DNA from: Fallopia convolvulus
Taxonomy: Eukaryota; Streptophyta; Magnoliopsida; Caryophyllales; Polygonaceae
Direction: 5' to 3'
Assembly (NCBI GenBank): GCA_964016875.1
Contig: OZ024736.1
Span: 41,014,707-41,078,706, forward strand
DNA length: 64,000 nt
Within the stretch, counting starts at the first letter, position 1. Every line of letters starts with the position of its first letter. The position numbers and the translations under genes are program-made. Of this stretch, positions 1 through 9,696 are shown in pieces. The notes beneath the pieces are model-generated. The model was not told where the DNA came from. It searched no databases and was given only the letters and a program-made list of their open reading frames with translations.

Positions 1-1056
1 CTTTTTTTTTTGAATAGAAATACTTATATATTTTGGGATTAACCAAACAGATTAATAAATCGGGTTACTTACGGGTCAAGGACGCTTGATTGCTTGTAGT
101 CCAAGAAACTCATTTTTTAACGGAAAAACGAACCGAATATTACATTCTTCATCCACCACATCCATTAGGGTTCTATGATAATCAATTTCGGATTTAGTGT
201 GAGATTTAGAAATATAAAAATTGATTATCTTGTTAGGTTTAGGGTTATAGAAATTGATTATCATGTTCAAATTTCAGGGTTTAAATGGATAGTTTGAAAT
301 TTAAAGTTTGTGACTTGATTTTTGATGTGATAGTGATCCCCATTGCTTACAGGATTTAATTCAAAAGTGTTATTTCATTCAAAAATCACTCTAAACAACC
401 TTTCTTCAACCCCAAATTGATCTTCTTTGCTTCCTTCAATCGAAGATTTCACCATTGTTGAAGAAACCTAAACTCTCTCAATTGGCAACAAACAACCCTA
501 TATCTGAAATTGATAAAGTAATCAATTTCTAAAACCCTAATTTCAAAATTGAAAAGGGTAATGTTAGGGGATAGACAAGATAATCAAACTTGATGGGCTT
601 CAATGGGGATATGAAGAAGAAGGGAGTTTACCTTAAATTGCATCTTTTGCTGACAGTCAAGATACAAACAAGCACAACAAAGTGATGTTTAATATATATT
701 TTTTTTATTTTTGGTAAAAGAAACAAATAATGGAAAAAATGAAAAAGAAAACTCAAGCCCATCGTTATTTTGACAGAAAAAAGGTGTAGGTGGTTCATTT
801 GTAACGGATGAGGAGATATGGGTGGTTTTTTGAGAATATTTATTTTAATGGATGGTTTTAGACAATATAACCTGTTATAAGGGTGGATTTCGGTCAATTG
901 GCCTTAAAAGTAAGTTTGCTATAAGAATGAAATTCAAAAAAATAATTCTTACATTATTTCTTATTTTTAACCCGGTACAATATATATATTTATGCACAAA
1001 AGAGTAAACTTTATGTAAATGCCCATATTTTTTAAATAGTTATGTGGTCAGTCGTA
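1..1056. other. Gene-free AT-rich segment
   Basis: I see no gene here; the only open frames are short and have no recognisable features. Read on the minus strand, about 780-900 resembles the terminal part of a plant DNA transposon, with several short spaced ACC-rich words. No partner end lies inside the window, so this is only a suspicion. Confidence 0.4.
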
Positions 1057-1264
1057 AGCATGTGCTATTAAGAGGAGAGGTAATCCTCTCTTTACTTTCT
1101 CTCTCCTTATCTCCTTTTGACACATCACCTATCCTATATTCTACCTCACTCTTTCCTCTTCCTTTTTCTCTTTCTCTATATCCACCCACAACAATAAGAA
1201 TCATTTCTTCTCCTCTCTTCCCATATTTTATACATATATCTTACCACATATTCATATTATCAAT

Positions 1265-1747
1265 GACTTAAAACATATACAACCCCATGTACTTGTGCGA
1301 ATTTGTCACTTAGACACCTCACCTTTGGTTTGGACCTATTGAGCACTTAAACTTTACAATTTGGACCTATTAGATACCTGGTCGCTGACAATCTCGTTAA
1401 GTGTAACACACTCGCGCTGACATGTCCAATTTTTTGTCCACATGTGTTCCACATAAGCCTATTTTTTGTCCACATATGTGCCACATAAGCGTATTTGGTA
1501 TTTTGCCACAAATGCATAATTTATGTCACATAACAATTTGGACCTCCGTCAACAGCTCATTCACTCTCGTCGTTCTCGTCGTCGTCCTCAACCTCGTAAT
1601 CGGCACCATCGCACTTCACCACATCAGCGAAGAGGTGTTTAATAGGTCCAAATTGTTAAGTTTAAGTGTTCAATAGGTCCAAACCAAAGGTGAGGTGTCT
1701 AAGTGACAAATTCGCACAAGTACAGGGGGCTGTATATGTTTTAAGCC
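1265..1747. mobile_element. Mutator-like MITE with long TIRs and 10-bp target duplication
   Basis: The first ~115 bp and the last ~115 bp are near-perfect inverted repeats, starting GACTTAAAACATATAC on the left and GGCTTAAAACATATAC read inward from the right. The element is flanked by the perfect direct repeat TATTATCAAT (1255-1264 and 1748-1757), which fits the 9-10 bp duplication of Mutator-like elements. At 483 bp it has no coding capacity, so it is non-autonomous. The interior has a small tandem repeat around 1425-1490. The superfamily call rests on duplication length and long TIRs. Confidence 0.85.
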
Positions 1748-2016
1748 TATTATCAATTTATGATTTATTCACTCCTTATAATTTTAATTAATTAATAAAT
1801 TAAATTAACATTCAATAAAAAAATATATATTACTTACGACAATATAAATTGATTACTACTAATAATTAAATCTTGATTAACATTAAGATAATACAAGCAA
1901 CATCATAAAATAAGATGTAAAATAAAAACATTAAGCATATTAGGTTCAAACAACAATATAATTAAATCATAATTATCCGTGGGATGATGAGGGAGGAAGA
2001 TAGCAAGATAGGACGA

Positions 2017-2480
2017 GATGAAAAATGTATGCGATATTAGGTTCAATTTATAGAAAAAAAAATGTAGGAATTTTTTTAAAAAATATCATATTTTTAATAT
2101 TATTGTTTGTAATTTATTAATGTTTAATTGTAATGAAAATAAATGATTGTAGTTGATAGATGAAAAAGGTATGCAATATTAGGTTCAATTTATAGACAAA
2201 AAAAGTTGTAAGATTTTTTTTCCTTTTTTTCCTTTTTTTTTTAAATGTCAACTTTTAATATTTTTGTTTGTAATTTGTTATTGTTTAGTTGTAATGAAAA
2301 TAAATGAATGTAGTTGATAGATGAAAAATGTATACAATATTAGGTTCAATTTATAGACAAAAAAATTGTAAGAATTATCTTTTTTATTTTTTTTTGTTTT
2401 TTAAAATATCATCTTTAAATATTTTTATTTGTAATTTGTTAATGCTAAATTGTAATGAAAATAAATGAATGTAGTTGATA
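2017..2480. repeat. Three-copy tandem repeat (~142-161 bp units)
   Basis: Units start at 2017, 2159 and 2320 with GATGAAAAA(T/G)GTAT followed by ATATTAGGTTCAATTTATAG. Each unit ends with a block reading TGTAGTTGATA. Unit lengths are about 142, 161 and 161 bp, and most of the length variation is in T-runs. The DNA is strongly AT-rich and non-coding. Confidence 0.8.
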
Positions 2481-2699
2481 GATAAGAGACACATGTCAAA
2501 TTTTGATTGAGTGAATATGGAGAGGAATGCACAAAAGCCAATGTGCACATTCATCTACCCATAGAGGAATTCACCCAATTCCTCTCTCAAGAGAGGATTC
2601 TTTCTTTCAACCTACATTCAAGAGGATCATCATTTTTAATAAAAAATGGGTAAAAAAAGGAAGAGAGGAGAAGTAATCATCTTGATAGCACATGCTCTG

Positions 2700-3577
2700 A
2701 ACCTCGTTTACACCTCTCGCCTATCGAATTTTGGTTCAAAAACCTTGTTCGAGAACTTGTATAAAGAAGAATTTTATGTGAAGCAATAGTTCTTCCATAT
2801 TAACTTAGCTGCCCGACTCTGCGATTGGCATAACAATCATCCATCGCAACTCGCACTGTTGCTTCTCTCCAAGGCAGAATACTCGCCCAAAGCAACCTTC
2901 TAATGATTTCGTTAAAGCCTTGTTCGAGTCAAGTGCTAGTTAAAGAACCAATTGTTTGGCAAGAGTCACAAATAATTTAGTTTTACTTATATTTTAGCAT
3001 ATTAAATTTGTTATCTTGAAGATGACCAATATAAACTACTTTTGCAAGTATATTCAATTGTTTGGTATTTAGAGCACACCCAATGATGAGCCTAGAAACC
3101 TCTCGAAAGAATATATCAAAATGTTAAAGACTCAAGAACCAACTCACTGTTTATTTCTCTTTCTTATTTTCGTACTTTAAAACTTATATGTCTTTCAAAC
3201 AAATAAGTTATATTAAAAAATCTAACAAAACAAAAAAGTAATATTAAAATGTTCAAATAAATAAGATAATTAAAAATGTTAAAAAGTGATAGAGCTCCCT
3301 TTTTTTATTCTTTTGCATGAGCCCAAACGACGGCCATATCCTAATGGAGTTTTGTTTTTTTGATCACCACAATGAAATTGGTTGCCATAGTTATATACGG
3401 AGTACTTCCTATTTTTACACACAACCAAGATGGCAAGAATGAGGCCTCATGGGGAATATTACTCAGCTCCAGTTTAACCATGATAGCACGACGGCATGAC
3501 CCATGGCTTATGCATAAATTGTATACTCAGTATATAACAATTGCATGTTATTATAAAAAAACCCAAATAGAATAGAA
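2700..3577. other. Intergenic DNA upstream of the Mpv17-family gene
   Basis: I see no gene or clear repeat here. The stretch from about 3578 is a CT-rich leader that probably belongs to the 5' untranslated region of the next gene. Confidence 0.4.
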
Positions 3578-3761
3578 TAGCACGGTCTTGTAGCGTCTCA
3601 CAGACTAGCAGCATTCTCCCGCTCGCCAGCCCCTCTCTCTCTCCCGCAGCACCTACATCGAGGAGATAACATTCATTCAATCATTCTCCATTCCTAAAAC
3701 CCTCCAAAGCTTGAATTCAAAAACCCCAGAGGCCCAGACCAGAATCAGCCAGATAATCAAA

Positions 3762-6700
3762 ATGGTAACCAATTCCACAGCAGTCTTCAGCAAATCCCCA
3801 ACATGCTTCCAACCCGTAATTCTCTCTCAAAACTTTACTTCGCGGCATTTACAGCAATCCGTTTCCGCGCTGCCCTTATTCCCCTCAAACCCGTCCAAAT
3901 TCGCGAGTTTGAGAAGCCAATCTTCCTCAATTAGTTCAATTTCTAGCAGCATAAGCACGTGGAAAGGTTTAAGTGGGTCTTCGTTGAGGTTTAGAGATCC
4001 GGGTATGGAAATTGTTCGGGTTTCAGCGCGTACGGATGGTGGATCCGGTGGGATTGGCGGGTCTGGAGGTGGAAGCGGCGGTGGCGGCGGTCGGGGCGAT
4101 GAGGGTTTTGGCGGCGACAGTGATAGTAACTCGAACTCCCCTCTGTCTTGGTGGGTTAAAAATCCCCTCCTTCGCTTAGAACTTACGCCAATGCGTTAAA
4201 CTTTATTTCATTTACGTTTCTCAGTTACATTTTACCCTGATGTCCAATTTCAAGTTATGTAGCAATTGTATGATGCTGATGTGTGCTTGAATTGTTTATT
4301 TGTTGCTGGGTGAGGCTGACTACGACCTTCCTCCTGTGCTTTTTTGTTGAACCGTTTATTCCAATTGCAAATTTGTTCAGGATATAGAGTGCATTTTCAA
4401 TTTGTATGCTATTGTCTTAAGGGTGCAAGCTGCTGAAATTGAATCTCAATTATGCATGTGATTTGTGCTTCTGCATTAAGACTTACTCACATCATCTAGT
4501 TGCTTATCTTCATACAAGTGGATTGAACTATTCTTGGTATAGGAGTATATAACACTAACACGCCACATGTACATAAGCTGAAAATTGTGATGTCACTCCC
4601 CTCAAAATACTCTTGAACATTACTAATTTCATATGGTAGCTTCCATAAGTAGAGTAGTAGACAAAGTAATGATATGAAGAATTATTCTAGAGCATGTCAA
4701 ATTTGCACGATTACTTGTAGAGTTATAGTAGTACCTGCATGTCTTGTATAGCTGAGTTTTACACTTGTTCATGGCAGTATACGCCCTTTATTTTTGACAG
4801 CAAGAAATAAAGAAATGAACAATATTCGAAAATCTCCCTTTTCTCTTTTCATTTGGTGAAAATTGAGAGGAAAGGCTTGGTCTACTGGTCTAGTGACTTA
4901 CATACCAGTTTTCCGTTTTCATGAATTCGTCCATGACTAGTACAATATGGGTGACATACAGTTTTTTAGGACTAGATCTTTCAGGGAAGAAATTAGGACC
5001 TTTCAAGAGGATAGGATCTTTCCATTGGATACTGTTTTAAAAATAAATGTGGGCGGCCATCTGTATAGATTTGCAGTTTCATATTCTTAAGGACAAAGTA
5101 ATGTCATGAGTGATTCGTTGAAAATATATTCTGGAATTTACAAGGCACTTGGTGTTTCTTTGTCATATGCTTCTTGTCGTGTATATGTTTTCATTTCCAC
5201 CTCTGATTGAAGAACGAATAGACCATGATATTAACTGTGTTTATATACATGCTGAGTTACAGGTACCTTGATCTTCTTGCTAAGTTTCCGGTCATGACAA
5301 AAGCTATTACTTCTGCCATTTTGAATGGAATTGGAGATCTAATTTGTCAGGTAACTTTATCTTCTTGGTTGTTGAAAATTTCTGAAGATTTTCCTTCAAA
5401 TGATAAGACACTTGGAAATCAAGTTCAAGCTCTAGTGAAATCACAATGCAGAATCCAATTTTTTTAAGTTTTAAAGTGCCAATGAAGTGTAAAGTTTAAA
5501 GCTCCTCAAAACCCCAAATGATGTGTAAATTTGATCCAGCTAATCAACTATATGTATTGATGATATCTCCTGAATCTTGTATATTCATCTGATCATGCAC
5601 GAGTAACAAAGTTAATAACCTTTACCATGAACTTACCGGTGTGATTGTAAACTTATGCCCTATATGTTGTTGCATTCAACATTATCACCTAAGATAAGTC
5701 TCTTCAAGCTGATGGTTTGCACTTGATTATCTGTTGCTGCTTGCAATACATCTCTCTTACTCTCCAAGTTTCTAATTATTGCTATGCCTCTCAGCTTGTG
5801 ATAGATAAAGTTTCATCGGTAGACTACAAAAGGACATTTCTGTTCACGTTTTTGGGTTTGGTTTTGGTGGGACCAACATTGCACTTCTGGTATGCCCCGG
5901 AATCCAACCATGCTTTTCAGCTGTCTTCATTTACTATTTTCTTAGTTCTTACTGTTCACCATCACTTACCTCAGTCTGTTATTATCCTTCTTGCTATTCT
6001 GATAATAAAACCAACCTCCTAAAAGGTTATTCTTTGTTATTTATCAATGAGGTGAGCCCCTTTTGCTGTTATTATATTTTGATTTCCGATATTTTCATAT
6101 TTATTTGTTAGGTACTTGTACCTTAGTAAACTGATTACAATGCCTGGAGCATCTGGTGCAGTTCTACGCCTCCTACTTGATCAAGTGAGTTTGTGTATCA
6201 AAGTATTGTCAATTATAATTTATTAACTTCTTCAAAGTCACTCAATTCAATACTCAAGGCACAAACTTGCTCTGCTCGTTGAAGTTCCTTTTCTCTCCAA
6301 CATTTATTGGAGTGTTTCTTTCTGCACTTGTAACCTTGGAAGGCCGGCCTTCTCAAGTGGTCCCAAAGCTGAAACAGGTACTTGAAACTTCGCCTCTCCC
6401 TTAATGTCGTTTTTCCCCTCCATTCTTTTGATGGTCATGGCAAGCACCTTGAAAAATGAAAACTGTACAAATCTTGTCTACTTGTAACTTATAGAGGCAT
6501 ATTATGAAACCGCTGACTGTGTTTACTGCAGGAATGGTTTTCAGCTGTTCTAGCAAACTGGCAATTGTGGATACCATTTCAGTTCGTCAATTTCAGATTT
6601 GTTCCTCAGCAATTTCAGGTATTACTATCTCAGAGTGGAGACCCTAGCAGTGAATCTCAAAGTAGTTGATATTACATATCAGATCAGCCATTTATGCATA

Positions 6701-6844
6701 TGTATATCCTATATTTCCGCATCCAAGTTTCTGATTCAGCTTTTAATTAAAATGAGTTTCCAGGTTCTTGCAGCTAACTTCTTATCTCTGATATGGAATG
6801 TGATCCTGTCTTACAAAGCTCACAAAAAGGTCGTCCATGAATAG
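3762..6844 (+). CDS. Mpv17/PMP22 family membrane protein, probably plastid-targeted (7 exons)
   Basis: This encodes an integral membrane protein of the Mpv17/PMP22 family, small multi-span proteins of organelle inner membranes or peroxisomes whose transport role is poorly defined. Exons: 3762-4150, 5263-5350, 5795-5889, 6112-6184, 6285-6377, 6532-6618 and 6764-6844, giving 906 nt and 301 residues. All splice sites are GT-AG and all phases match. Residues 1-90 are rich in Ser and Arg with few acidic residues, ending VRVSAR, which looks like a chloroplast transit peptide. Residues 92-118 form a Gly-rich linker. The family domain starts near residue 130 (SWYLDLLAKFPVMTKA). The C-terminal signature is clear: NWQLWIPFQFVNF followed by VP and WNVILSYKAHK. 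I chose the ATG at 3762 because no upstream in-frame ATG exists. Arabidopsis has plastid-predicted homologues with this layout; plastid location is inferred here. Confidence 0.93.
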
Positions 6845-7576
6845 GTGTCCATGAATAGGTGCACTGATACATTTACAAGGTAGTAGTACTTGAGGGAAAC
6901 AGTTTATACTATCTTTGAGGGAAAATTTTCAATTCGTCAGCAAAGGGCTGGAATTGCTGGTTGTCATTTAGTTATGGAGGTCAAACATCCTTCATGTGGT
7001 TGGGTTGTATAACTTGTAAGCATGATCTTGCAAAATTATTATATTATGATGAATCATGGGAGTTAGTGGATTGCTTTTCTTGATAGGGTTCTTCTATAAT
7101 TTTCTAAGTCATCTAACATGTTCTGATCTTGTTGTTATCTTTGAGGAATCAAATCATTGATTAAATGACCCAAATGGTTTAAAATGGAAAGCAATGGTCA
7201 AACCATGACAGTTGCATGACGCTAGCAGTGATGAAATGTGGCCCATTTGGAATCTTGGATGCTGTATTGAAAGGAAATGGATTAAAATCATCACAAAAAT
7301 ATTATCGAACGGAATGATTTCATATAATAATCCTACTCTATGTCACATAAACATAATCTAACAGGAAAATATTGTATCTAATCAAACTACTAGACGATTT
7401 ATTAACGGGATACAAATGGAGTACAATCACTGGTCTACGGACTACACGAAATTTTAGCTCACCGAAGGTATAAAGAGGCCCACGGGCCAGGCCCACCATC
7501 AATGCCTTCTAGGTGACAAAAAAAAGGGTCCGTAAAAAAAATAAAAGGAAAAAAAATTGGAAAAGAAGAGATACGA
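6845..7576. other. Convergent intergenic spacer
   Basis: This spacer lies between the stop codons of two converging genes and should hold both 3' untranslated regions. I see no additional gene or repeat. Confidence 0.5.
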
Positions 7577-8218
7577 CTACAAAACTTTCCACGAATCTGG
7601 AGTGGGAAAGCAAGCGAGTTTGTCAAAATCCGGCGGCGTACACGTCTTCCCTGCTCCGGATTGAGCATCAACGGCTCCGCCATGGCCAGCCGCCTGGTGA
7701 TGATGATCGAACAAGAAGGCCGAAGTATCCAAAGTCGGGAGACAGTAGTGAAGGGGTCCACAAACGGAAGCGGAAGAAGCTTCGATTCTCTTGGTTTGCG
7801 GCTTCAGAACGGGCGACATTGAGGAGAAATTCACACCAGTGGCCTGCTGGACCATCTGCTGGAAATTGGCGGCGTCTGCGGTAATGAAAGTCGTCGGAGA
7901 CTTCTTCGACGGCCGCGGCTTCCTCTTGGAAATCCTCCCGCTCATCGGGCCGGACGGAGAGCTCCGTTTACGCTTGAAGGCAGGTTCGAGATCGGATCCG
8001 GAATTTGAAATGCTCTGCGCACTGCGAGGGGTATTGGGATTGGGATTCGAGCTAGGGCTGAGACTTGGACTGGGAGTGGAAAGCGCGTTGTCAAAGGATG
8101 AGACGGAATTTGCTGGAGCGTGATCGGTGAAGAATAGGGGCTCGGCGTCGGAGAACCAGAATGCGGAGGAAAGCATCCATGGCTCGAGGAAGTCCGTACT
8201 GTCGACAGAGGATGCCAT
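7577..8218 (-). CDS. VQ-motif transcriptional co-regulator (single exon)
   Basis: VQ proteins are plant-specific nuclear co-regulators that bind WRKY transcription factors, and some bind calmodulin. The product is 213 residues. The hallmark FxxxVQxxTG is present as FQQMVQQATG at residues 119-128. It is preceded by a basic, nuclear-localisation-like stretch (KRKPRPSKK) near residues 98-107. The N-terminal half is Ser/Pro-rich and probably disordered, with aromatic-acidic patches such as DFLEPWMLSSAFWFSDAEPLFF. The basic block joined to the motif resembles the calmodulin-binding CaMBP25/VQ15 and VQ24 subgroup. The gene is intronless, as most VQ genes are. I chose the ATG at 8218 as the first in-frame ATG. 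About 230 bp of likely 5' leader lies to its right, ending in a weak TATA-like block near 8425. GC content is clearly higher than in the flanks, as expected for an active exon. Confidence 0.93.
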   Translation of the reverse strand: MASSVDSTDFLEPWMLSSAFWFSDAEPLFFTDHAPANSVSSFDNALSTPSPSLSPSSNPNPNTPRSAQSISNSGSDLEPAFKRKRSSPSGPMSGRISKRKPRPSKKSPTTFITADAANFQQMVQQATGVNFSSMSPVLKPQTKRIEASSASVCGPLHYCLPTLDTSAFLFDHHHQAAGHGGAVDAQSGAGKTCTPPDFDKLACFPTPDSWKVL

Positions 8219-8691
8219 GTTCAAGCTAGGCTATGAGATATGAGAGCTCAACTTAAAAGAGGGTTTTGAATTGTTGTTGGAAATGTTTTGACGTTGAGAA
8301 TTTGGTTGCCGAGTCTCAAGATGATTGAGAGAGAGATGAAGATGGGAGTACAGGGATTGCTGAAGGAAGGTTGGACTTGGGAGGAATAGAAGTCAATGGA
8401 AATGAAGGAATTAAGTTAGAAGTTGGATAAATAAATAGAAGGAAAACGCGTTTTTTTGTAGGGTTGAGGATGTGGCAGATTGGCAGTAACGGCTTGGCTT
8501 GGCACTTGACAGTGGCAGCAGGGTTTGACGGTCAAGCCGCGTCCACATCTTTATGCAATTCCCGCTTTGCCCATGGAGCCACGAGGTTTCGTTTCTTTTT
8601 CTTTTTTCTTTAATGGAGTGAATGGATAATCACATTATTCTATTTTTTTTAAGTGACGAGTAATTCACATTTGGTGGTAAATTTCGAGTCC
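8219..8691. other. Upstream region of the VQ gene
   Basis: This should hold the 5' leader and promoter of the minus-strand VQ gene. An AT-rich TATTTATT-type block (minus strand, near 8425) is a weak TATA candidate. No coding region is visible. Confidence 0.4.
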
Positions 8692-8710
8692 ATAAATTAA
8701 CCGATGAAAC

Positions 8711-8929
8711 CAATACTCAGTTGGTCTAGTGGTAAAGTGGTTCTAGACTTCTTATGTGTTGTGCAGGAGGTTCGAAGTTCGAATCTCACTGGCAGCATGT
8801 ATGGAAAAATTGATATTGGGAGGGTCTCCCCCAAAATGGGGCCACGAAGTACCCGGTCCGGATGTAGAGCGGTGTCCGACCGATCGAACCGGGCGAACCA
8901 AAAGGCAAGACCAAAAAAAAAATAAATAA
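8711..8929 (+). mobile_element. tRNA-derived SINE with 19-bp target duplication
   Basis: The head resembles a tRNA and carries both RNA polymerase III promoter boxes: an A-box-like TGGTCTAGTGG near 8721 and a B-box GTTCGAATC near 8778. After the tRNA-like ~80 bp comes an unrelated body of about 110 bp and an A-rich tail of A and TAAA units from about 8911. The element is bounded by the perfect 19-bp direct repeat ATAAATTAACCGATGAAAC (8692-8710 and 8930-8948), the signature of LINE-mediated insertion. The perfect duplication suggests a recent insertion. It is not a functional tRNA gene because the cloverleaf does not close. Confidence 0.88.
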
Positions 8930-8952
8930 ATAAATTAACCGATGAAACGCAC

Positions 8953-9042
8953 AACCTAAGTAAATCGGGTTACACCGATCGGCTCGACCTAGTGGCAGGG
9001 AGAATGGTGAGATTTGATTTTTCACCCAAGTGAAAAGACAGG
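8953..9042. repeat. Dispersed SINE-like fragment, cut by the LTR element
   Basis: The words GATTTGATTTTTCACCCAA and AAGTAAAT recur in the opposite orientation around 46365-46450. Both places look like pieces of one dispersed repeat. Here the copy is interrupted at ACAGG by the LTR retrotransposon and resumes after 14371. Confidence 0.45.
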
Positions 9043-9676
9043 TGATGGTGCGCAAAATAACCCGCTAATTAATAAGGGGGAATTAGCAAATATAAAGTAC
9101 AAAAGAGATAAATTGCCGCGTTATACATACGCGTCAAAGCTCAATATATATAATCTATAACTTTGCATGACTAAAGCAAAATGTATGCATGTATATGTTG
9201 GAATAGCAAGCAATAAATTTCTCATCCCAACAAGCACAATTCGGCCCATTTGGGGCATAATTAACTTGTATACGTATTGCGGTGTTAAAATGCTGGCTCG
9301 CATGAATCATGGTCATGCCACCATGCATATTCCACGTAAGCATTGGCTTATGATTTTCATAAGAAAACTCGTCCCACATCGAATGTTTGTGTACAAGCTA
9401 GCACGTGGATGATTATATAAATAGGAAGGCACTATGGTCAAATAAAAGGGTCGAAAATCCTCTCTGGCTCGAGAACTTTCTCGTTTGCCAAAGCTCGACG
9501 TGTTTGATCTCCGAGTGAGATCGCGCTATAAACGGTATAAGGTCTAAAGACTTTATTCATAAAGAGCACAAAAACAATCGGCTGAGGGTCGTACGAAAAC
9601 CGTTAGGTTGTACGAATCCCGAGAGTTAGTATTTTTATAATCCCGTTTATAGCGTAGATTATATCGGGTTTCAACA
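9043..9676 (+). repeat. 5' LTR (634 bp)
   Basis: It starts TGATGGTGCGCAAAAT and ends GGGTTTCAACA, with TG...CA termini. A TATA box lies at about 9414-9423. It is near-identical to the copy at 13714-14366 but lacks a ~20-bp GA-rich insertion found there near 14260. Confidence 0.93.
9414..9425 (+). promoter_or_regulatory. TATA box in the 5' LTR
   Basis: TATATAAATAGG is a canonical plant TATA element placed within the LTR and repeated in the 3' LTR near 14087. It would mark the start of the R region about 30 bp downstream. Confidence 0.6.
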
Positions 9677-9677
9677 C

Positions 9678-9695
9678 TGGCGCCGTCTGTGGGAA
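9678..9695 (+). other. Primer binding site
   Basis: TGGCGCCGTCTGTGGGAA begins one base after the 5' LTR. The TGGCGCC start is the usual complement of a tRNA 3' end used by many plant Ty3/gypsy elements. It fixes the plus orientation of the element. Confidence 0.8.
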
Positions 9696-9696
9696 C

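Larger units (their letters stand above)
1057..2696. mobile_element. Possible non-autonomous TIR element containing a nested MITE
   Basis: The 12-mer AGCATGTGCTAT at 1057-1068 recurs as its exact reverse complement at 2685-2696. Just inside each end is a further GAGAGGAG-type word in inverted orientation. A shared terminal inverted repeat of about 30 bp with small indels is therefore likely. I found no convincing target-site duplication outside the ends and no coding capacity inside. The interior holds the MITE at 1265-1747 and the tandem repeat at 2017-2480. It could be a decayed DNA transposon or a chance inverted repeat. Confidence 0.35.

Noticed and set aside
5225..5467. Open frame around exon 2 of the Mpv17-family gene as a separate gene
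   Set aside because: Only 5263-5350 is conserved domain; the ends read into introns across good splice sites.
7513..8123. Plus-strand open frames opposite the VQ gene
   Set aside because: They overlap a clear VQ protein on the minus strand. Their peptides are low-complexity and have no motif.
8704..8790. Possible tRNA gene
   Set aside because: A and B boxes are present but the acceptor and anticodon stems do not pair. The A-rich tail and 19-bp duplication show it is the head of a SINE.
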